From Clarireedia homoeocarpa (lineage: Eukaryota; Ascomycota; Leotiomycetes; Helotiales; Rutstroemiaceae): a DNA stretch of 64,000 bases. Both the position numbers and the translations under genes were made by a program. Positions 22,687 through 35,199 of this stretch are shown here, in pieces. A model generated the notes under the pieces. That model was not told the DNA's origin and searched no databases. It saw only the letters and a list, made by a program, of their open reading frames with translations. The DNA is taken from assembly GCA_001465935.1 (NCBI GenBank), contig LNKV01000033.1:496001-560000 (forward strand). The letters run 5' to 3'. Positions within the stretch are counted from its first letter, which is position 1. Each line of letters opens with the position of its first letter.

Positions 22687-25600
22687 GGTGTTTGCGTGTT
22701 TGCTCGATGTGAGGGTTGAAGTTGAGGTTGGGGAAGTAGAAGGTGAGAAGTATACGTCGTTCGCGGTATGCAAACTCGAGAACTTGCTTCCGTCACTGTA
22801 TTTAAAGTTGAGTTTGGGGAAAAGATAAGGAATTGCGGTGGAAACGGTAAAGCAGGTTAGGTGCAGATGCTGGCCTGTGAGCGACAGAAACGTGGTTGTT
22901 TATACTATTGACAGTGTGTTGTTATTCACACCGAGTTGCAATTTGGTACGATACGATAAGGTGGCAGTGAAGTGAGCGTAGATAGTAGTTGTTAGTCTTG
23001 TGCGAGGAAATTTGGATATTCGATTATGGGTATACAATTTATCGACTTTGTCATTTTGCAATCGCAAAGGAGTGGGTCCGGAGATGAGGGGTTGTCATTG
23101 TCGTTGTCATTGCCGTTGTCATTGGCTCCGGGATGTTACTGTAGTATGACGGAATGCGGCGAATTGAATGTTCCGGTCATCCACTTCTGTTCTATCAACG
23201 AACATCCGCTTCCAATATAATTCAGAATTTTTGAGGATATACTTCTGTACTCCAACTTCTTTAAACATATATGCGGCCACTCTTTGATTTTGATTATTAA
23301 GTACATTATTTTATCTCATAGCGTTTTTCTTGTTGTCGGACCGCGCCAGAGCATCTAATAGCCTCTCACAGTGGAACTAATGTGTGTAGGTTGATTCGTG
23401 GCCCGGAAGGTCGAATTTCACTTCAAAACTTTTAATACTTGCTGTTCATCTACTATCTAGAACTAAGCTGTCTAACAACCGGAGAGCACTGTTCGCAAAC
23501 GTGATGCAGGCAGTTGAACAGAGGCTGAGTGAAGCTCCATCCTTTTTTTCTTGTGATCTTCCACGTCCGACTGGGGTGCGTCTGAAACAATCTGAACACG
23601 AGGTCGAGGCAGACTATGAACACACCGCAGCCTCAATATGTATCGTTCACCTAGCATCCACTTGCTAAATATACATCTCATCTTCTGCTAAAGATGTTGT
23701 GGGGATGGCATCATCCCTAATCTGCTCTGTTTCTCCGTGCCTCTCATGAGCCATAATGTGGATATTTCTCTTAGTAACTAGTCACAGCAACAAATCCCTG
23801 ATGATAGATCCTCTGCAACCTCATGTTTCGGGCAAATTTATGTTAGCAAATCCCTATACAATACTTGCTGAAGTAATTTTCAGATAAGCCATTTCTACTT
23901 TCTGCTAACAGCCATCAATCTTGTCGTCGCTCTCGCAGTTGTCTGTTTCAAGAATCATCTCATTATAACGTGCTTATCCTATCCACCATCCCCGCACCTA
24001 TATATATACTTGACGTTCCAATATTACTCATAATGGTGGATAGCCCCACTAAAGACCGACTCTCTTCATACTACAGTAGCATACGCTTTGGTAGGTGCAT
24101 GCGAATGCCCACACGAAAGTGGATACACCAAATTTATATGCTCCTTCAGAAGGTATTGGCTTATACAATCTCCTGACGAAACTGTCGCAATTGTATACCG
24201 GATTAGGAAGACTAACTCGTCGACTATTTTACGGTATAGGTACTATAGACTGTATACTGTTAGCGCTATAGACTATATACTATTATCCTTCTCAGAGGCT
24301 AGAATTGTAGTCGACAAAGGAATAGTAATAGATAGTACTATATGATATATAAAAGTAGAAAAATCAAACTTGTTTTACAGAAAGTACTTCAAAATCGATT
24401 AAATAGGTAGTAACTTCAATCCAGTAGAATCAAGTATGCGTATTCGCTTTCGTATTGGCATTCGCTTGCACCACCAAAGCGCATACTGGCATGAAGAGAG
24501 TCTTTAGTGGGGATTATACCAGTAGGTTCTTTAGCACAGAAACTTTTTGTATGTCCGAATCTGGTGTAGCTGATCTCACTCCTGGCCAAGTACCTGGGGT
24601 CAGGAAAAATCAAAAATATCCATGTCGCTGCACACCGTAGATTTGCAACATGGATATCTTCTGACCACCAAGTAAACATCTTCAGACCTACTGTCCAGCT
24701 GTCCAGATGAGGTAGGCGTTTGGTGCTCTGTTCCGTCCCGTTCAGTTCGATCCTCTAATACTACCGTCTCTTGCCGCCGGCACGCTAGATGCCATGATAA
24801 TCTCACCAGAAGGATTTGCCCAGTGATGACCTAATCTGAATTTCCCGTGAATTTTCCGGTTTTAAGGTGATAACAGGATTGGAACTCTAATGCGTACTTC
24901 GTACAGTAGTTTAGTTTGACGTTAGTCGGCGCTCCACCTTGCAGATCTTTGTGCAATGGAAGCTTTTAGATGGTTCAAGAATGGACCTGGGTTGAAAGCT
25001 TACATCAGCGGGATAATATTCAGCCCGTTTCGATCTGCCCTTTCCTCGTTTAGATTCTCAAATGTACTTACTTATGTACATAATCGTTCTAGCAGGCTTT
25101 GTCAGGGGCGCATTGCTATCTATATCTGCCGCGTCACAATCCTGGAGGTAAGAGATGTCAGAAACATATCACATGATGCGGATGCTCAACATAACCATAC
25201 TAATCAGCAAGACATATGACTTGGAATTCCTCAGATGATACCATCTATATGCGTAGAACTTTACTGTCCAATATCTCCTGTAGGTCCGTTGGGTTGATTA
25301 CGAATGACGGTTACACAAAAACCTGAAACCTGGGCTTACCCTGAGTTCTACCAGTCTTCGAGTACGCTCTTGGCCAACGCCAGCAACACACTTTTGATCC
25401 GCGAATACGAGCCTTATACGTGTAATCAATGATGGGGGCTTGAATACAGTTGATGGTGCAACCACACTCACGCAATGCCAATGCTCGCCGATCTCCCACA
25501 TATGATAAGATTACAGTGACATGAGAGAAGCGCCTTTTCATGGGCTGATTATTGACAAGAGCGGTCTGCTGGTATGAAAGGAGATTTCGAATACATCATG

Positions 25601-26037
25601 CCATAATACAACTTACTGAGAGACATTGGAATGTATTGTAAGGCTATATCCATGGTTTTGAAAAGCAGTTTAATGGTGGAGGTTGGAGGTCGAAAACAAG
25701 ATTACGATATTAAGGGCACAGCAACGAGGTTTGCCCACGAAATAATGAATACATTTCTCCTCGTAAACCAGTAGTTGTAATTTCGTCGGGAAAATGTAGA
25801 AAGTCCAGAGTTGCCAATGTATTGGCGACAGACGCTTCTATGAACTAGTTCTACCCCACCGAACTTCCTAGGGACTCCTCGAACAAGGGCGGCGGGGTAT
25901 TCTTGCCTTAGGCAATATTTCTTGCTCTACCTTTTTGATATGATTACATTCAGGTCTTTCCTTGATGATACCTTCTAGCTCATATAGAATATCTAAATCC
26001 GAATGATCAATACAAAGGGAGGTCCTGATTTCTGGAA
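22687..26037. other. 3.3-kb intergenic region with repeat element
   Basis: No ORF here has recognisable coding content. A run of GTCATTG-like units lies at 23090-23126. An inverted-repeat element occupies about 24041-24513, with an A/T-rich, TATA-heavy centre suggesting repeat-induced mutation. The rest is stop-rich in all frames. It may hold decayed transposon sequence. Confidence 0.5.
24041..24513. mobile_element. Inverted-repeat (MITE-like) element, degenerate
   Basis: The left arm (about 24041-24120) and the reverse complement of the right arm (about 24431-24513) share CCCCACTAAAGAC, CTCTCTTCAT, TACGCTTTGGT and GCGAATGCC blocks, roughly 75% identical by eye. The interior is A/T-rich and non-coding. 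It fits a small non-autonomous DNA transposon or an inverted duplication; exact ends and target duplication are not clear. Confidence 0.6.
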
Positions 26038-28101
26038 ATGACAGAAACTTTTCAAAATGCAGGTCCTTCGACCTCAAGTCCTACAGGACTCGTCGACGTT
26101 CCTGCGACTATCCAAAAAATGAAGGATCTTCTCTTAGCAAAAGACGATACATCCAGGTTCGTAGGACTAGCTCTTCTTAAATCCGTTCTTGACAACGAAC
26201 AACAGCTCGTCAAGAATGCAACATTATTACAATCACTATGGGAAAGCATTTCCCCGAAATTTCTGGACCGACTGCTTCGAGCCCAGGTAAATGGCAAAGT
26301 CGATAAGTCACAAGCAAAGGATATGGTAGATCTTGCGGTTGCTGTTCTGCATACGTTCTCTATCTTGCTTCCTGAGAGCTCCAGAAAAGACCCACGACTT
26401 ATTGAGAGGACGGAACCGCTGCTTAAGGCTCTTCTGCAAAGGTTCGTTAGGGCATTTCCTTTGGGAATGATCACATGTTGATGCCATCTAGTTCTCCTGA
26501 GACCACAACACTTATTTTGCAGACACTTTTGACCATAGTCAGTCAACCAGAAGGAGCTATGAAGTTGTTGAAAGTCGACGATCTATCTCCTATGACAGAG
26601 ATAGCTGCACAAAATCCACTCGTTCTGGAAATCCTCAATTTCACCTGGGCAAATGCATCGACCGTAATCAGTGAATTCCAAGTGGTCAAAGCAAGTATCA
26701 ACGAAGTGATTCCTAAATTGCTATTGGTATTCAAGGGAACCGATGCCGTAACATTTTTATCATTCATTGCAAGTTTGTTTCCGAAAATTCCTCCAGAGGT
26801 ATGATATTTCAATTCTTCACACTTAATGTCCATACTAACTCCTATAGACACGTCCTGGCAGTCCAAAATGGTTACCATCTTTACTTCTTCTCCTAAGAAA
26901 TCTGGTCACAAGTAGACCAACTGCCACCGGCAGAGCAGCATATACACAAGCTGCCGCAGCACTCCTCCAAGCATACCCAGAAACATGTCCGTTATTGCTT
27001 TTCAAAGACGATACCTCCAAGAATTCTGACAGCAAACCCTTCTCCTATCTCTTCATCAACCTTCTCTTAATCGATTTAAGATCCTCATTCCCATCACTCT
27101 TAGCAAAATTAAACAGCAGCGATTACTCCAGCATCGCGCAACGATTGGCAGCGGCATTTGATGTCATATCAAGTTTCGTTGGATTTCTCATTCGCAGCTT
27201 AGACGATGAATCAGCCTCCTTCAGCATGCCGCCGGATCTTTTATTAAAGCTGCGCAAGGATATCGCTGAAACAATGTCCCTCTCAATTGAATACATGCGC
27301 GATCGTTGGGACGCCTCAATCGCCGGAGCTGCAGGTCTGCATCCCTCCGCACGGCCCGGAACTGCAGCGACATCCAAAGGCACACGCCTTACACTAACAT
27401 GGGAGTCAATGACAGACAAAGTCACAGCAGATCCACTCATTCTGTCTGGTATCCAAGCATTAGCTATATGGATCCGCGAAGACAATAACGAAAACCTCCG
27501 GAAAGAAAGCGCAGGTTTGATGGACATGTTCATGGAACTCTACAAAATGAGTTCGGAGCAAGAAACCGATTTCAGATATCCTATATTACTTGCCCTCGAG
27601 GGAATCATGAGTCTCGAAGATGGCGTCGAAGCATTCCTCAACCATGACGGCTGGCAAGTCGTCTCGGAAGACCTTGCCACTATCCTCCAAAACACTAAAA
27701 CTAACACCCCTATCACCGAACGTTTCGTAATCTCAGAATCCGCACGAGGTTTACAAATCATCACCATCTTATTCGCAGTCGTAGAAAATGACGCACCATG
27801 GCGGTCTGAAAACTTACCTGTAGTGATAAAGGAAGAGTGGATGAATATCGTGACAACCGCGGCGTCGATGAATATTCCGGAGTCGACCATGCCGCCTATT
27901 GTGTTTGAACTCCGTTTAGGTATGCTTCAGCTGTGTGCTACGCTGGCGAGGTTGGCGGGTGCTGGGATGCGGAAACGGTTTGAGGGACAGTTTGGGGCGG
28001 TGAAGGGATTGGTTGGGCCGTTGAGATTGAGGATTGGGGAGTTGGGGGATAGGGAGGAGGCGGAGGTTTTGGGGGGCATTTTGGATGGTTTGCTTAAGTA
28101 G
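26038..28101 (+). CDS. Neurochondrin-family protein
   Basis: Three exons (26038-26441, 26492-26798, 26848-28101) give 654 residues. Helical-repeat sequence runs throughout: IQKMKDLLLAKDDTSRFVGLALLKSVLDN at the N-terminus, SPETTTLILQTLLTIVSQPEGA in the second exon and PTATGRAAYTQAAAALLQAYPE in the third. This pattern and length match the fungal neurochondrin family (ARM-like repeats), whose animal member acts in neurite outgrowth; the fungal role is not established. No signal peptide or membrane span. The 5' end starts at the first ATG of the conserved block. Introns are 50 and 49 bp and keep frame. Confidence 0.85.
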
Positions 28102-28882
28102 TAGGATTCTTTAAAGATACGAAGACCCTCTCATGTGATGATGATGAAGATGATGATAAGAGGACGAATATGTGGATATGTACGAAGATTAGTGTCCGCA
28201 ATATTTTGAGTAACGAAGAATGGCAAGCGCAAGAGATGCTTGAGCTCATCGTCTGCAGAATAAGCGGCAGCATGTATTCCATGAATGGCAGTATAATATC
28301 AAGTTCAATACAGCACTGTCAACTGATCTTTCCCCGCCACCGGGTATGCGTTTAACATACTAGTGAATAGATGATGATAGCAGATGCTAGAACGGCGTTG
28401 AAGATTAGGAACGAGGATCATCAATACCGCTGAATACTAGGAGGGGAAAACTATTCTAGTAGCTTCGATGTGGGAACACTGGAGAGCGTGGGATAACAAC
28501 GACAACAACAAGTCTAACACACCTTAGAGTCTGCAGAATGATGTTGTTTGGGAAATGGGGAAGGAAGCAATGGAGCTTTTATAGTATTCTTACTACGCTG
28601 AGGGATTTCGAAGTAATATCACTCACTCACTGCGTAGACCCAAGAATTACAGCTCCGCCCATATCACAATGGTAAAATGCTGCATTAAAGTTGTTCTTAA
28701 ATATAAATATGATAAGTGAACCAGTAAAACTTTCCATCTCTCATTAATCGATCAAACCCAACTCCAGTCCCCATGCCCTTGCGCAAACCAAGTCCAACTC
28801 CCCAGCCCTGAAACTCCATCCCTTAAATACACATGCCAATCTCCTCTTCAGCACTGACATCTCGCACATCTCACTTATCCCT
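28102..28882. other. Convergent intergenic region
   Basis: A 781-bp stretch between the 3' ends of the neurochondrin-like and Mso1-like genes. A GATGATGAA microsatellite lies at 28137-28160. No gene is seen. Confidence 0.5.
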
Positions 28883-29545
28883 CTATCTCAATCTCGGCCC
28901 ACTAGGCAAACCCATCCGCCCAGCACTCCCACTCCCCGCAGGCCGTCCCGGCTGATCATACCCAGCCCCTGAGAACTCCGCCTCATTACTCGCCCATGGA
29001 CTCGTCGCCGCCATAAACGGTCGCTCCCCTCCGCCTCCGCCTCCGCCTCCCAGTGCACTCGCCCCCCCTTTCGACCTTCCCATCTTCAGCCTATCCCTCG
29101 CCGACAGCGTCTGCGTCTGCTGTTGCTGTTGCTGTTGCACCGGCTGCTGCTGTTGCGGCACCCCCCCTAGACTCCTCCCCCCCGGACTCTGCCCCCTCCC
29201 TGTACGCAAACTGGCCGCCAGCGGCGGACTCGCCGTATTCGGTCTCGCGGGCGCGGCACCAAACAGACTATTCAGATCCGCTCTTTGCCCCGGGGGTGCA
29301 GCACCGTATCCTGCACCCATCGGCTGCGAGTATACTGGCTGAACGACAGGCGCTGGAGCAGGACCGCGCGGATCGGGAGGCAGCCAGGGAGGGAAGGGCG
29401 CTTTCTTCTCGTTGGTGTAGTAGGTGCGCAGGACGCGGCAGAGATAGGTGTCGTCTTCAGTGTCGCCGTCGGCTTCGCCTTGGAGGATGTTTTGCCGGAT
29501 GCTGTTGACCTTGGAGGTGAAGGAGTTGAGGTAGGAGGAGTACAT
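28883..29545 (-). CDS. MSO1: Mso1-like Sec1-binding protein
   Basis: A single-exon ORF of 220 residues. The first 60 residues (YLNSFTSKVNSIRQNILQGE, then DTYLCRVLRTYY and PFPPWLP) match the conserved N-terminal Mso1 domain, which binds Sec1 and assists exocytic SNARE assembly at the plasma membrane in yeast. The rest is disordered: Pro/Ala/Gly-rich with a poly-Gln stretch (QQQQPVQQQQQQQ) and a poly-Gly run. Short linear blocks such as LNSLFGAAP and SARDRLKMGRSKGG recur in filamentous homologues, from memory. Poly-Gln and poly-Gly length probably vary between strains. Confidence 0.8.
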   Translation of the reverse strand: MYSSYLNSFTSKVNSIRQNILQGEADGDTEDDTYLCRVLRTYYTNEKKAPFPPWLPPDPRGPAPAPVVQPVYSQPMGAGYGAAPPGQRADLNSLFGAAPARPNTASPPLAASLRTGRGQSPGGRSLGGVPQQQQPVQQQQQQQTQTLSARDRLKMGRSKGGASALGGGGGGGGERPFMAATSPWASNEAEFSGAGYDQPGRPAGSGSAGRMGLPSGPRLR

Positions 29546-30135
29546 TATGTTCTTCTCTTTTGGGGGAGGTAATTGTGATTGCGGTGTGGTTGGAAGTGGC
29601 GCGTTTGCGTTTTGTGTGAGGACGAGTTAAGGTAAGACCACTTAAGGAGTTGGGGAACTTGGTGGTCGCAAATGAGGTCTGGTTGTGCCTTTGTGACTCG
29701 GTGAGCTTGCGGTCCGCGGAGGGGTTATTTGTATTAATTCGTGATTGTGTCGGCGATTTAATTGCTTTGTACGGGGTTGTGGTGAATATTTTCGAAGGGG
29801 TGTCAATTATTCAAGTTAGATTCTGATGTTGAAACTCGTTTCGTGATCTTGAAAGAGAGATCTGAGCTGACCCCACTACGATGGAACTAAATCTCTATAT
29901 AAGAAACATGCGAATTACGAAAATAAATTTTTTGTAACAAGGCAATTGTTGTTGCGAAAAGGTGCATATTATTTTATTCACACCTCGAACTCCTTCAGAA
30001 TTGTTTTCTTCGAAAGACCGCAATTCGCTAACGGAAGTACTATAGCTAACAACTATTTTTGAAAGTGCAAGAAGCGTGACCTACAACAACGCCCAAACAC
30101 CAGCTATAACGGACGATAGCATCCGCTCAGACAAT
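29546..30135. other. Intergenic region
   Basis: A 590-bp spacer between the Mso1-like start and the Mak16 stop, without a gene. Both neighbours are on the minus strand, so it serves as the Mso1 promoter. Confidence 0.5.
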
Positions 30136-31163
30136 CTATGCCAACTGTCGTTGTGGACCCTCCATTTCCTCTTCGTACTCGATCTCCATTCTTGGGAACT
30201 TCTTCGGTTTCGCCTTCGACACGGGTGCCCTCTTCCTCTTTGCGCCAGCGGCACTCTTCTTCGCCTTCTCGTCCTCAGTGCTATCATCTTCACTGTCCTC
30301 GCTGTCATCCTCGCTGTCATCCCCGCCGGTAGCCTCATCATCACTTCCCAACCAATCCTCAATATCGCCCAAATCCTCTTCATCCTCTCCCAAATCACTC
30401 ACGTATTCAACATCGCCAACACCTTCCTCATCCTCATACTCTTCCTCCTTCTCGAATTCTTCTTCTTCAATACCTTCATCCATATCTTCGTCTCTCGTAC
30501 CCTCACCACCCCTCTCCAACCCCTTCAGAACCTTCTTCCAGATAGCTTCGCTAACATTCAATGGTTGATCGCCATAAGCACCACTTCTCAATCGTTCGAT
30601 CAACTCTCTTTCGATAGCTCGCTCAACCTTGGCCGCAGCCTCAGCCTTTCTCTCTCTGGTCTCTTCTCTCCTTCGAACCTTGGGAGCCAATCTCGGTACG
30701 AGCTTTTCACCCAATCGCTCATCCTCTTTAGCAAGTCTGCGCATCCGTATGGCAACTTGTGTCAACCTCGTAAGCCTCTGTTTGCATTTATGAATAAGGA
30801 ATTTAGGCCAGTAGATCAATCGCTCGTCAATCTGCTCCAATGCTTTCGCATAGTTTTGCGACAACTTTATGCGTTCCCATAGTTTCGATGGCATGTGCGC
30901 TCGCTCAATTGTCTTCATGTAGAGGTAAAGAGTCCCAGAGCCGGGATGCGCTCGGATAGTGGCATATCTCGAGTTTGCGAGAGGGCATGATTGTCTGTTG
31001 CAGAGACCGGTGACATTGTACTCATTTCGACAGAAATTCTTTTCCTTCGTAGTTCTAGTTTCGTTAGAAGAGCAGCATTGGATGAATGTTGAATCTCTTA
31101 CTTGAGTTTGAAGGAGCAGAACTGTTGGTTGATAACCTGCCAGACAATCTCATCTGAAGACAT
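30136..31163 (-). CDS. MAK16: Mak16, 60S ribosome biogenesis factor
   Basis: Two exons (31163-31102 and 31054-30136) give 326 residues. The N-terminus MSSDEIVWQVINQQFCSFKLK, with NFCRNEYNVTGLCNRQSCPLANSRYATI after the 47-bp intron, is the highly conserved Mak16 start with its four-cysteine cluster. MKTIERAHMPSKLWERIKLS and LIYWPKFLIHKCKQRLTRLTQ follow. The C-terminal third is very acidic (Glu/Asp runs) and ends in a basic stretch (GAKRKRAPVSKAKPKK), as in yeast Mak16. The protein works in the nucleolus in early pre-60S particles. The acceptor at CTAG (31055) is the only one restoring the conserved frame. Confidence 0.96.
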
Positions 31164-31535
31164 CTTGATTGATGGATCTGAATGGCATCGATTGTAATAA
31201 CTCGGACTGTTGTACCCTCAGAAGGGGAAATGAAGACAGTCAGATAAGAGGCGTCGAACAATATTTTCCACGATCTTTTTTTCTGGGGCTTCTCGGATTC
31301 TGCCCGGCTAGCTATGGGCGGTAGGTCTAGATCACGTGGAAAGTTGTGCTGAGTTTCATCTCCTAGGTTCTAATTGGCTGACAATGGCAGCAGCTACTAG
31401 CTAGTGAGGACTATCTAAAACTAAAGTTCGCCAGCCTGACTCTGATTTCGTTGTCATGATTTCACCCATTCCGTCTGCACATGTACTATTTTGTACTATC
31501 CCAGTCATTACCATACCCAATCCGTCTTCCAAGTT
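31164..31535. other. Intergenic region
   Basis: A 372-bp spacer between Mak16 and the enoyl-CoA isomerase gene, both minus strand. Includes the Mak16 promoter; no gene seen. Confidence 0.5.
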
Positions 31536-32700
31536 CTAAATCTTCGACGCTCGCACTCTCGATTTGGCTGCCAACATGTTGTTAGTGGAGTGGCCGCGTC
31601 AGAAGATTCATGGAGATACTTACCCTCCATATCTCTCCTTTTCGCTGTAAATCTAGCAATCGGCGTGCCATCCACGAACCTTTCCGCCAACGCATCGATA
31701 GCATTGTATACAGCCAACATTCTTGTGTCCCTCAATGGCATGTTTTGTAGTCTCTTTGCCTCCATCATACTTTTACCGTCGTTTATTTTCAACATATGCT
31801 CCAAATACTGCATCACCTTCTCCTCAAAATGCTCTGCCTCAAACACCTGATTGACAAGTCCACATGATTTGAGCTCTTTGGGTTCAATCTTCTTTCCAAA
31901 CATAACGAACTCATTAGCACGATGGACACCCATGGACTGTGAGATTGTGGTCGCAGAACCACATTCGGGAACAAGGCCCAATGCGGAGAATGGTATCTGA
32001 AGATAAGTTGAAGTTGATGCAAGAACAATATCGGAAACTCCAGGGAACCAGCTATAGCAGAATTCCATCAGTCCATATCACAGTCAAAGAAATGAAGCAC
32101 TTCTGGGATATTTAAAGTGTCATGGGATGTGGAAGCGATAGTCAAGAAAATGGGATATACTTACGCCGCTCCACCACCCACGGCTGGTCCATTCATAGCA
32201 AGAACGAAAACTTTACGGTGATCGATGATAGACCTCATGATTTCAAGTCCTAATCCATAGTCAGCATCACAACTGATGAATCATGGGGACAGCTAACCCT
32301 CAGTAAATCGACTTAGGAATGCTAGCTTTTTCTCGGCAACAGTGCCATCTTTCTCAATGACAGAGAGTTCCCAGCCTAGAATAAATGTGAGATTTATATC
32401 ATGCCAACAGAAGTATCTCAAGACAAAGTGAACGCACTTCTAACATCTGCACCGGAACAAAAAAATCTTCCTTCGCCTGTCAAGACTGTGAAGACGGTAT
32501 CAGGATGCTCGTTAAGTTCCCGGATAGCTTGGATAGTTTCCGGGATGAGATTGCCGCCAAAAGAGTTCAAAAGCTGCGGACGGTTGAACTAGAAGAATAT
32601 CAGTATTGATCGACCAGTCTGTTTCTGAAGTACTGACCTTAATGATACCAATGCGATCCTTGATCGTAACAACAATATCTTTGAAACTACTCTCAGACAT
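31536..32700 (-). CDS. Enoyl-CoA hydratase/isomerase family protein, probably peroxisomal
   Basis: Six exons (32700-32638, 32588-32438, 32375-32298, 32249-32165, 32051-31624, 31567-31536) give 278 residues. Crotonase-fold hallmarks are visible: FNRPQLLNSFGG, FFCSGADVRS (first oxyanion half), VLAMNGPAVGGGAAWFPGVSDIVLAS (second half) and IPFSALGLVPECGSA with the catalytic Glu typical of delta3-delta2-enoyl-CoA isomerases. The last exon is short and ends the protein in Ser-Lys-Ile, a weak form of the PTS1 peroxisomal signal (SKL). The unspliced frame would end differently. The likely role is beta-oxidation of unsaturated fatty acids. Confidence 0.87.
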
Positions 32701-34578
32701 GATGATCTTTTGATGGCCGGATAAGATTCCAGAAAAGCCAAGATGCTACAATGTCTGTTGATGATATTGATGTTATTAACAGAAGAGATACTGTTCAAGA
32801 ATTCTTGGGCACGAAAGGTACAGATGATTATGCTGTAAGTCGCGAAGTGCTATTTACTACTGCACTGCCAACTGTTTGTAGATATAGCTTAGCCCCACTG
32901 TCATCCATTTGTCTCGGTCCCAATTTGGGGGTCGAAGCCGAGGCAGCCGCTTTAATCCTTAGTTCTCACTCAACTTGTTCGCACTCGCATATCTAGTCGC
33001 ATATCTCGTCGTATATACCTCTCATGGGAAGCCATGGCATCTCCTGCGCATAGTCGACACGCGACAGCGAGCGATAGTGAGGAGCCGCCGTGATTGTCTA
33101 CCTGCCAGCAATAACAACATAACAGCCCACACGTCTGCACCAGATAGCGCTTGTATCCGACGACCTTGAATAGCTTGTCAGTCTAGTATTCTTCTTCAAG
33201 AATACTAGACAACAATACAACCCCGAACAATATATTCTCCCTTTTGCACAATATACGAGATAGAATCTTCTGCTTCTCTTCTAATCGCTCCTGAGTTATA
33301 GGTTGCTCGTACTTGCGCACATTACTCCCAAATCCCTCTTATGCGTCGCGTTTCTATTGCCATTTTCTATTTCCCCCCCCACTAATGTCAGGCTGTGTGA
33401 TCACCTAGAAATAGTTGAACGGACAATATTGGTATCGGTCAAAGGTCTTCTATGTTTCCATAGACACCAAGGAACAGGCAGATAGCTATTCTTCGACTGC
33501 CAGCGATCTATCAAGATCCGCTCGTGCCACAATAGGGTCTGAGGAACATAATCGGTGAGATTGCATCTTCCCCATCCTACCATCTCTTCTACGAGTACCC
33601 AAAACTAACACCCAAGCTCCTAGTCCCCCTCGGCTCCCTCGGCTCTCTCTTCCTCGAAGTCATAACCAAAACGCATCGTAGCACGGTCATATCCCGTGCG
33701 CTAGCGAAATGCGGTTCCGGCGGCTGCAGCTAATAGTTCTAATGCAGCGCGACAATGCACTTGCGCGACAATGCAGTTACGCGACAATGCACTTGCGCGA
33801 TACAGGGATATATCGGGGAGAAGTGTTTGGGGAGGGCGGTATTCATGAATCGGTCTGAAGATACGGTTTGTGTGCAGTATTATTCGGAGATGGTTAAGGG
33901 GGGGGGTTTTATAACGGGACTGGATCGTTATGAGAGGATGGGAGGAATTTAGATTTGTTTGGGGAGAAGTACGCCGAGTGGTATACTTTGGGGAAGGATT
34001 GAGAAGAGATGAGGGAGAGGTTGGGGGAAGGCTTCGAGCTTAGGAGAGTGTATTCTAGTTTGGGTGAGGGGGGTATGGATGTGCTTGGTGCGGCGAGGGA
34101 GTGGGAAAATTCATTTGGAATTGAGCGTAAGGGCGCAGAATTGGACTTCTTGGGAGGTATAACCTTGAGGTTTATGGGGGGAAAAGAGGGAGCGAGGGAA
34201 GGTAACTGCCTGGTGTCTATTGCGTTTGAGGTGAGAAGCAGGTTAGATTATATCTTCGACAAAGCACAGAATGATGGTTCTAAAATGATAGGAGAGACAA
34301 ACTTCGTGATGTTATCCATTGTCTGGGAATTCTATCTCCTCACTCTTCATTTTTAATCAAGCAAGTTATAATTTACTGTATATCGAATCTCTCATTATCC
34401 TTCATCCCTTGGTTGTAAAGGGATGTGTTACGGTAAGACGTACTATCCAGAAAAATGTCCCTCCATTGAACGGCATCCCATCTCATTCCACAGTAACACA
34501 TAACAATCCATCATTCTACCTCCCCCCTTACGATACCATACCCACAATCGCTTACATCCCATCACCTCTCCTCTCCCC
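32701..34578. other. 1.9-kb region without a clear gene; possible decayed gene at 33.5-34.3 kb
   Basis: Stop codons interrupt all frames. At 33590-33730 a short frame reads YEYPKLTPKLLVPLGSLGSL-like sequence, and around 33950-34250 GEKYAEWYTLGKD is followed by an in-frame stop and a further open stretch. Base use changes to G-rich from 33,890. This may be a broken gene, but I recognise no family. A three-unit 16-bp tandem repeat lies at 33749-33796. Confidence 0.35.
33749..33796. repeat. Three tandem 16-bp repeats
   Basis: Units GCGACAATGCACTTGC, GCGACAATGCAGTTAC and GCGACAATGCACTTGC follow without gap. Non-coding context. Confidence 0.85.
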
Positions 34579-35199
34579 TCACCCAATAACCATCCTACAA
34601 TCCGCTATCGCGCCCCCCACAAAAGTCCCCTCCACTCCAATCCACTCCACCACCTCCTCTCCCATCTCCCCGAAATCCCCCCATCCTTCTTCCCCTCTCT
34701 TCCACAACCCCACAGCATCAACTTCTTCCCTCCCCAACCGCAACCCATTATACACATGAGGGAAAAACCCCGCTTTCCCTTCCGTATCCCAGCACCCGCC
34801 TACTTCCTCCGGTGACTTGCCTACCGCGTTTTCCCACTTCACGTGCTGCGCTACATTGGAATAGGGAATACGGAGGAGGTATACGTGGGGTTCGGAGCTT
34901 AGGGGTGTTAGTGTGGGGTTGTGGGGTTGTGGGAAGGGAGATGGGGAGGAGGTAGACAGAAAGAAATGAATAGGAATGTGGGTGAGAGAAGAAGATAAAA
35001 GTATAAGGAGTGAGAGATCTTACGCAAAGAAAGCATTCAGCGTCCCAACCAATTGCTTCGAAGTCGATAGGTGAATAAATCCATCACGGGAATCGAGGTC
35101 GGAGACAGGCAAGACGTCTGGAAGCGGGGCAGGCGGGGCAGCGGGAAGGATTTTATAGATGTATTTTGGATATGTAGGAGTTGACTCAGTGGTAGACAT
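34579..35199 (-). CDS. DUF952 family protein
   Basis: Two exons (35199-35024, 34897-34579) give 164 residues. The pattern YIYKILP at the N-terminus, DSRDGFIHLSTSKQLVGTLNAFF and VYLLRIPYSNV after the intron, then FFPHVYNGLRL matches DUF952, a small domain found in bacteria and fungi whose function is unknown to me. The acceptor at CTAAG (34898) is not CAG/TAG-perfect but gives the conserved FFASEPHVYLL junction. No signal peptide. Neighbours give no functional hint. Confidence 0.78.

Noticed and set aside
22687..22773. TTG-initiated N-terminal extension of the LOG protein
   Set aside because: No ATG in the extension and a stop lies just upstream; the ATG at 22686 is preferred.
30076..30882. 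268-codon plus-strand ORF over Mak16
   Set aside because: It is the antisense shadow of the acidic Mak16 C-terminus; the Leu/Ser-rich translation comes from Glu/Asp codons read backwards.
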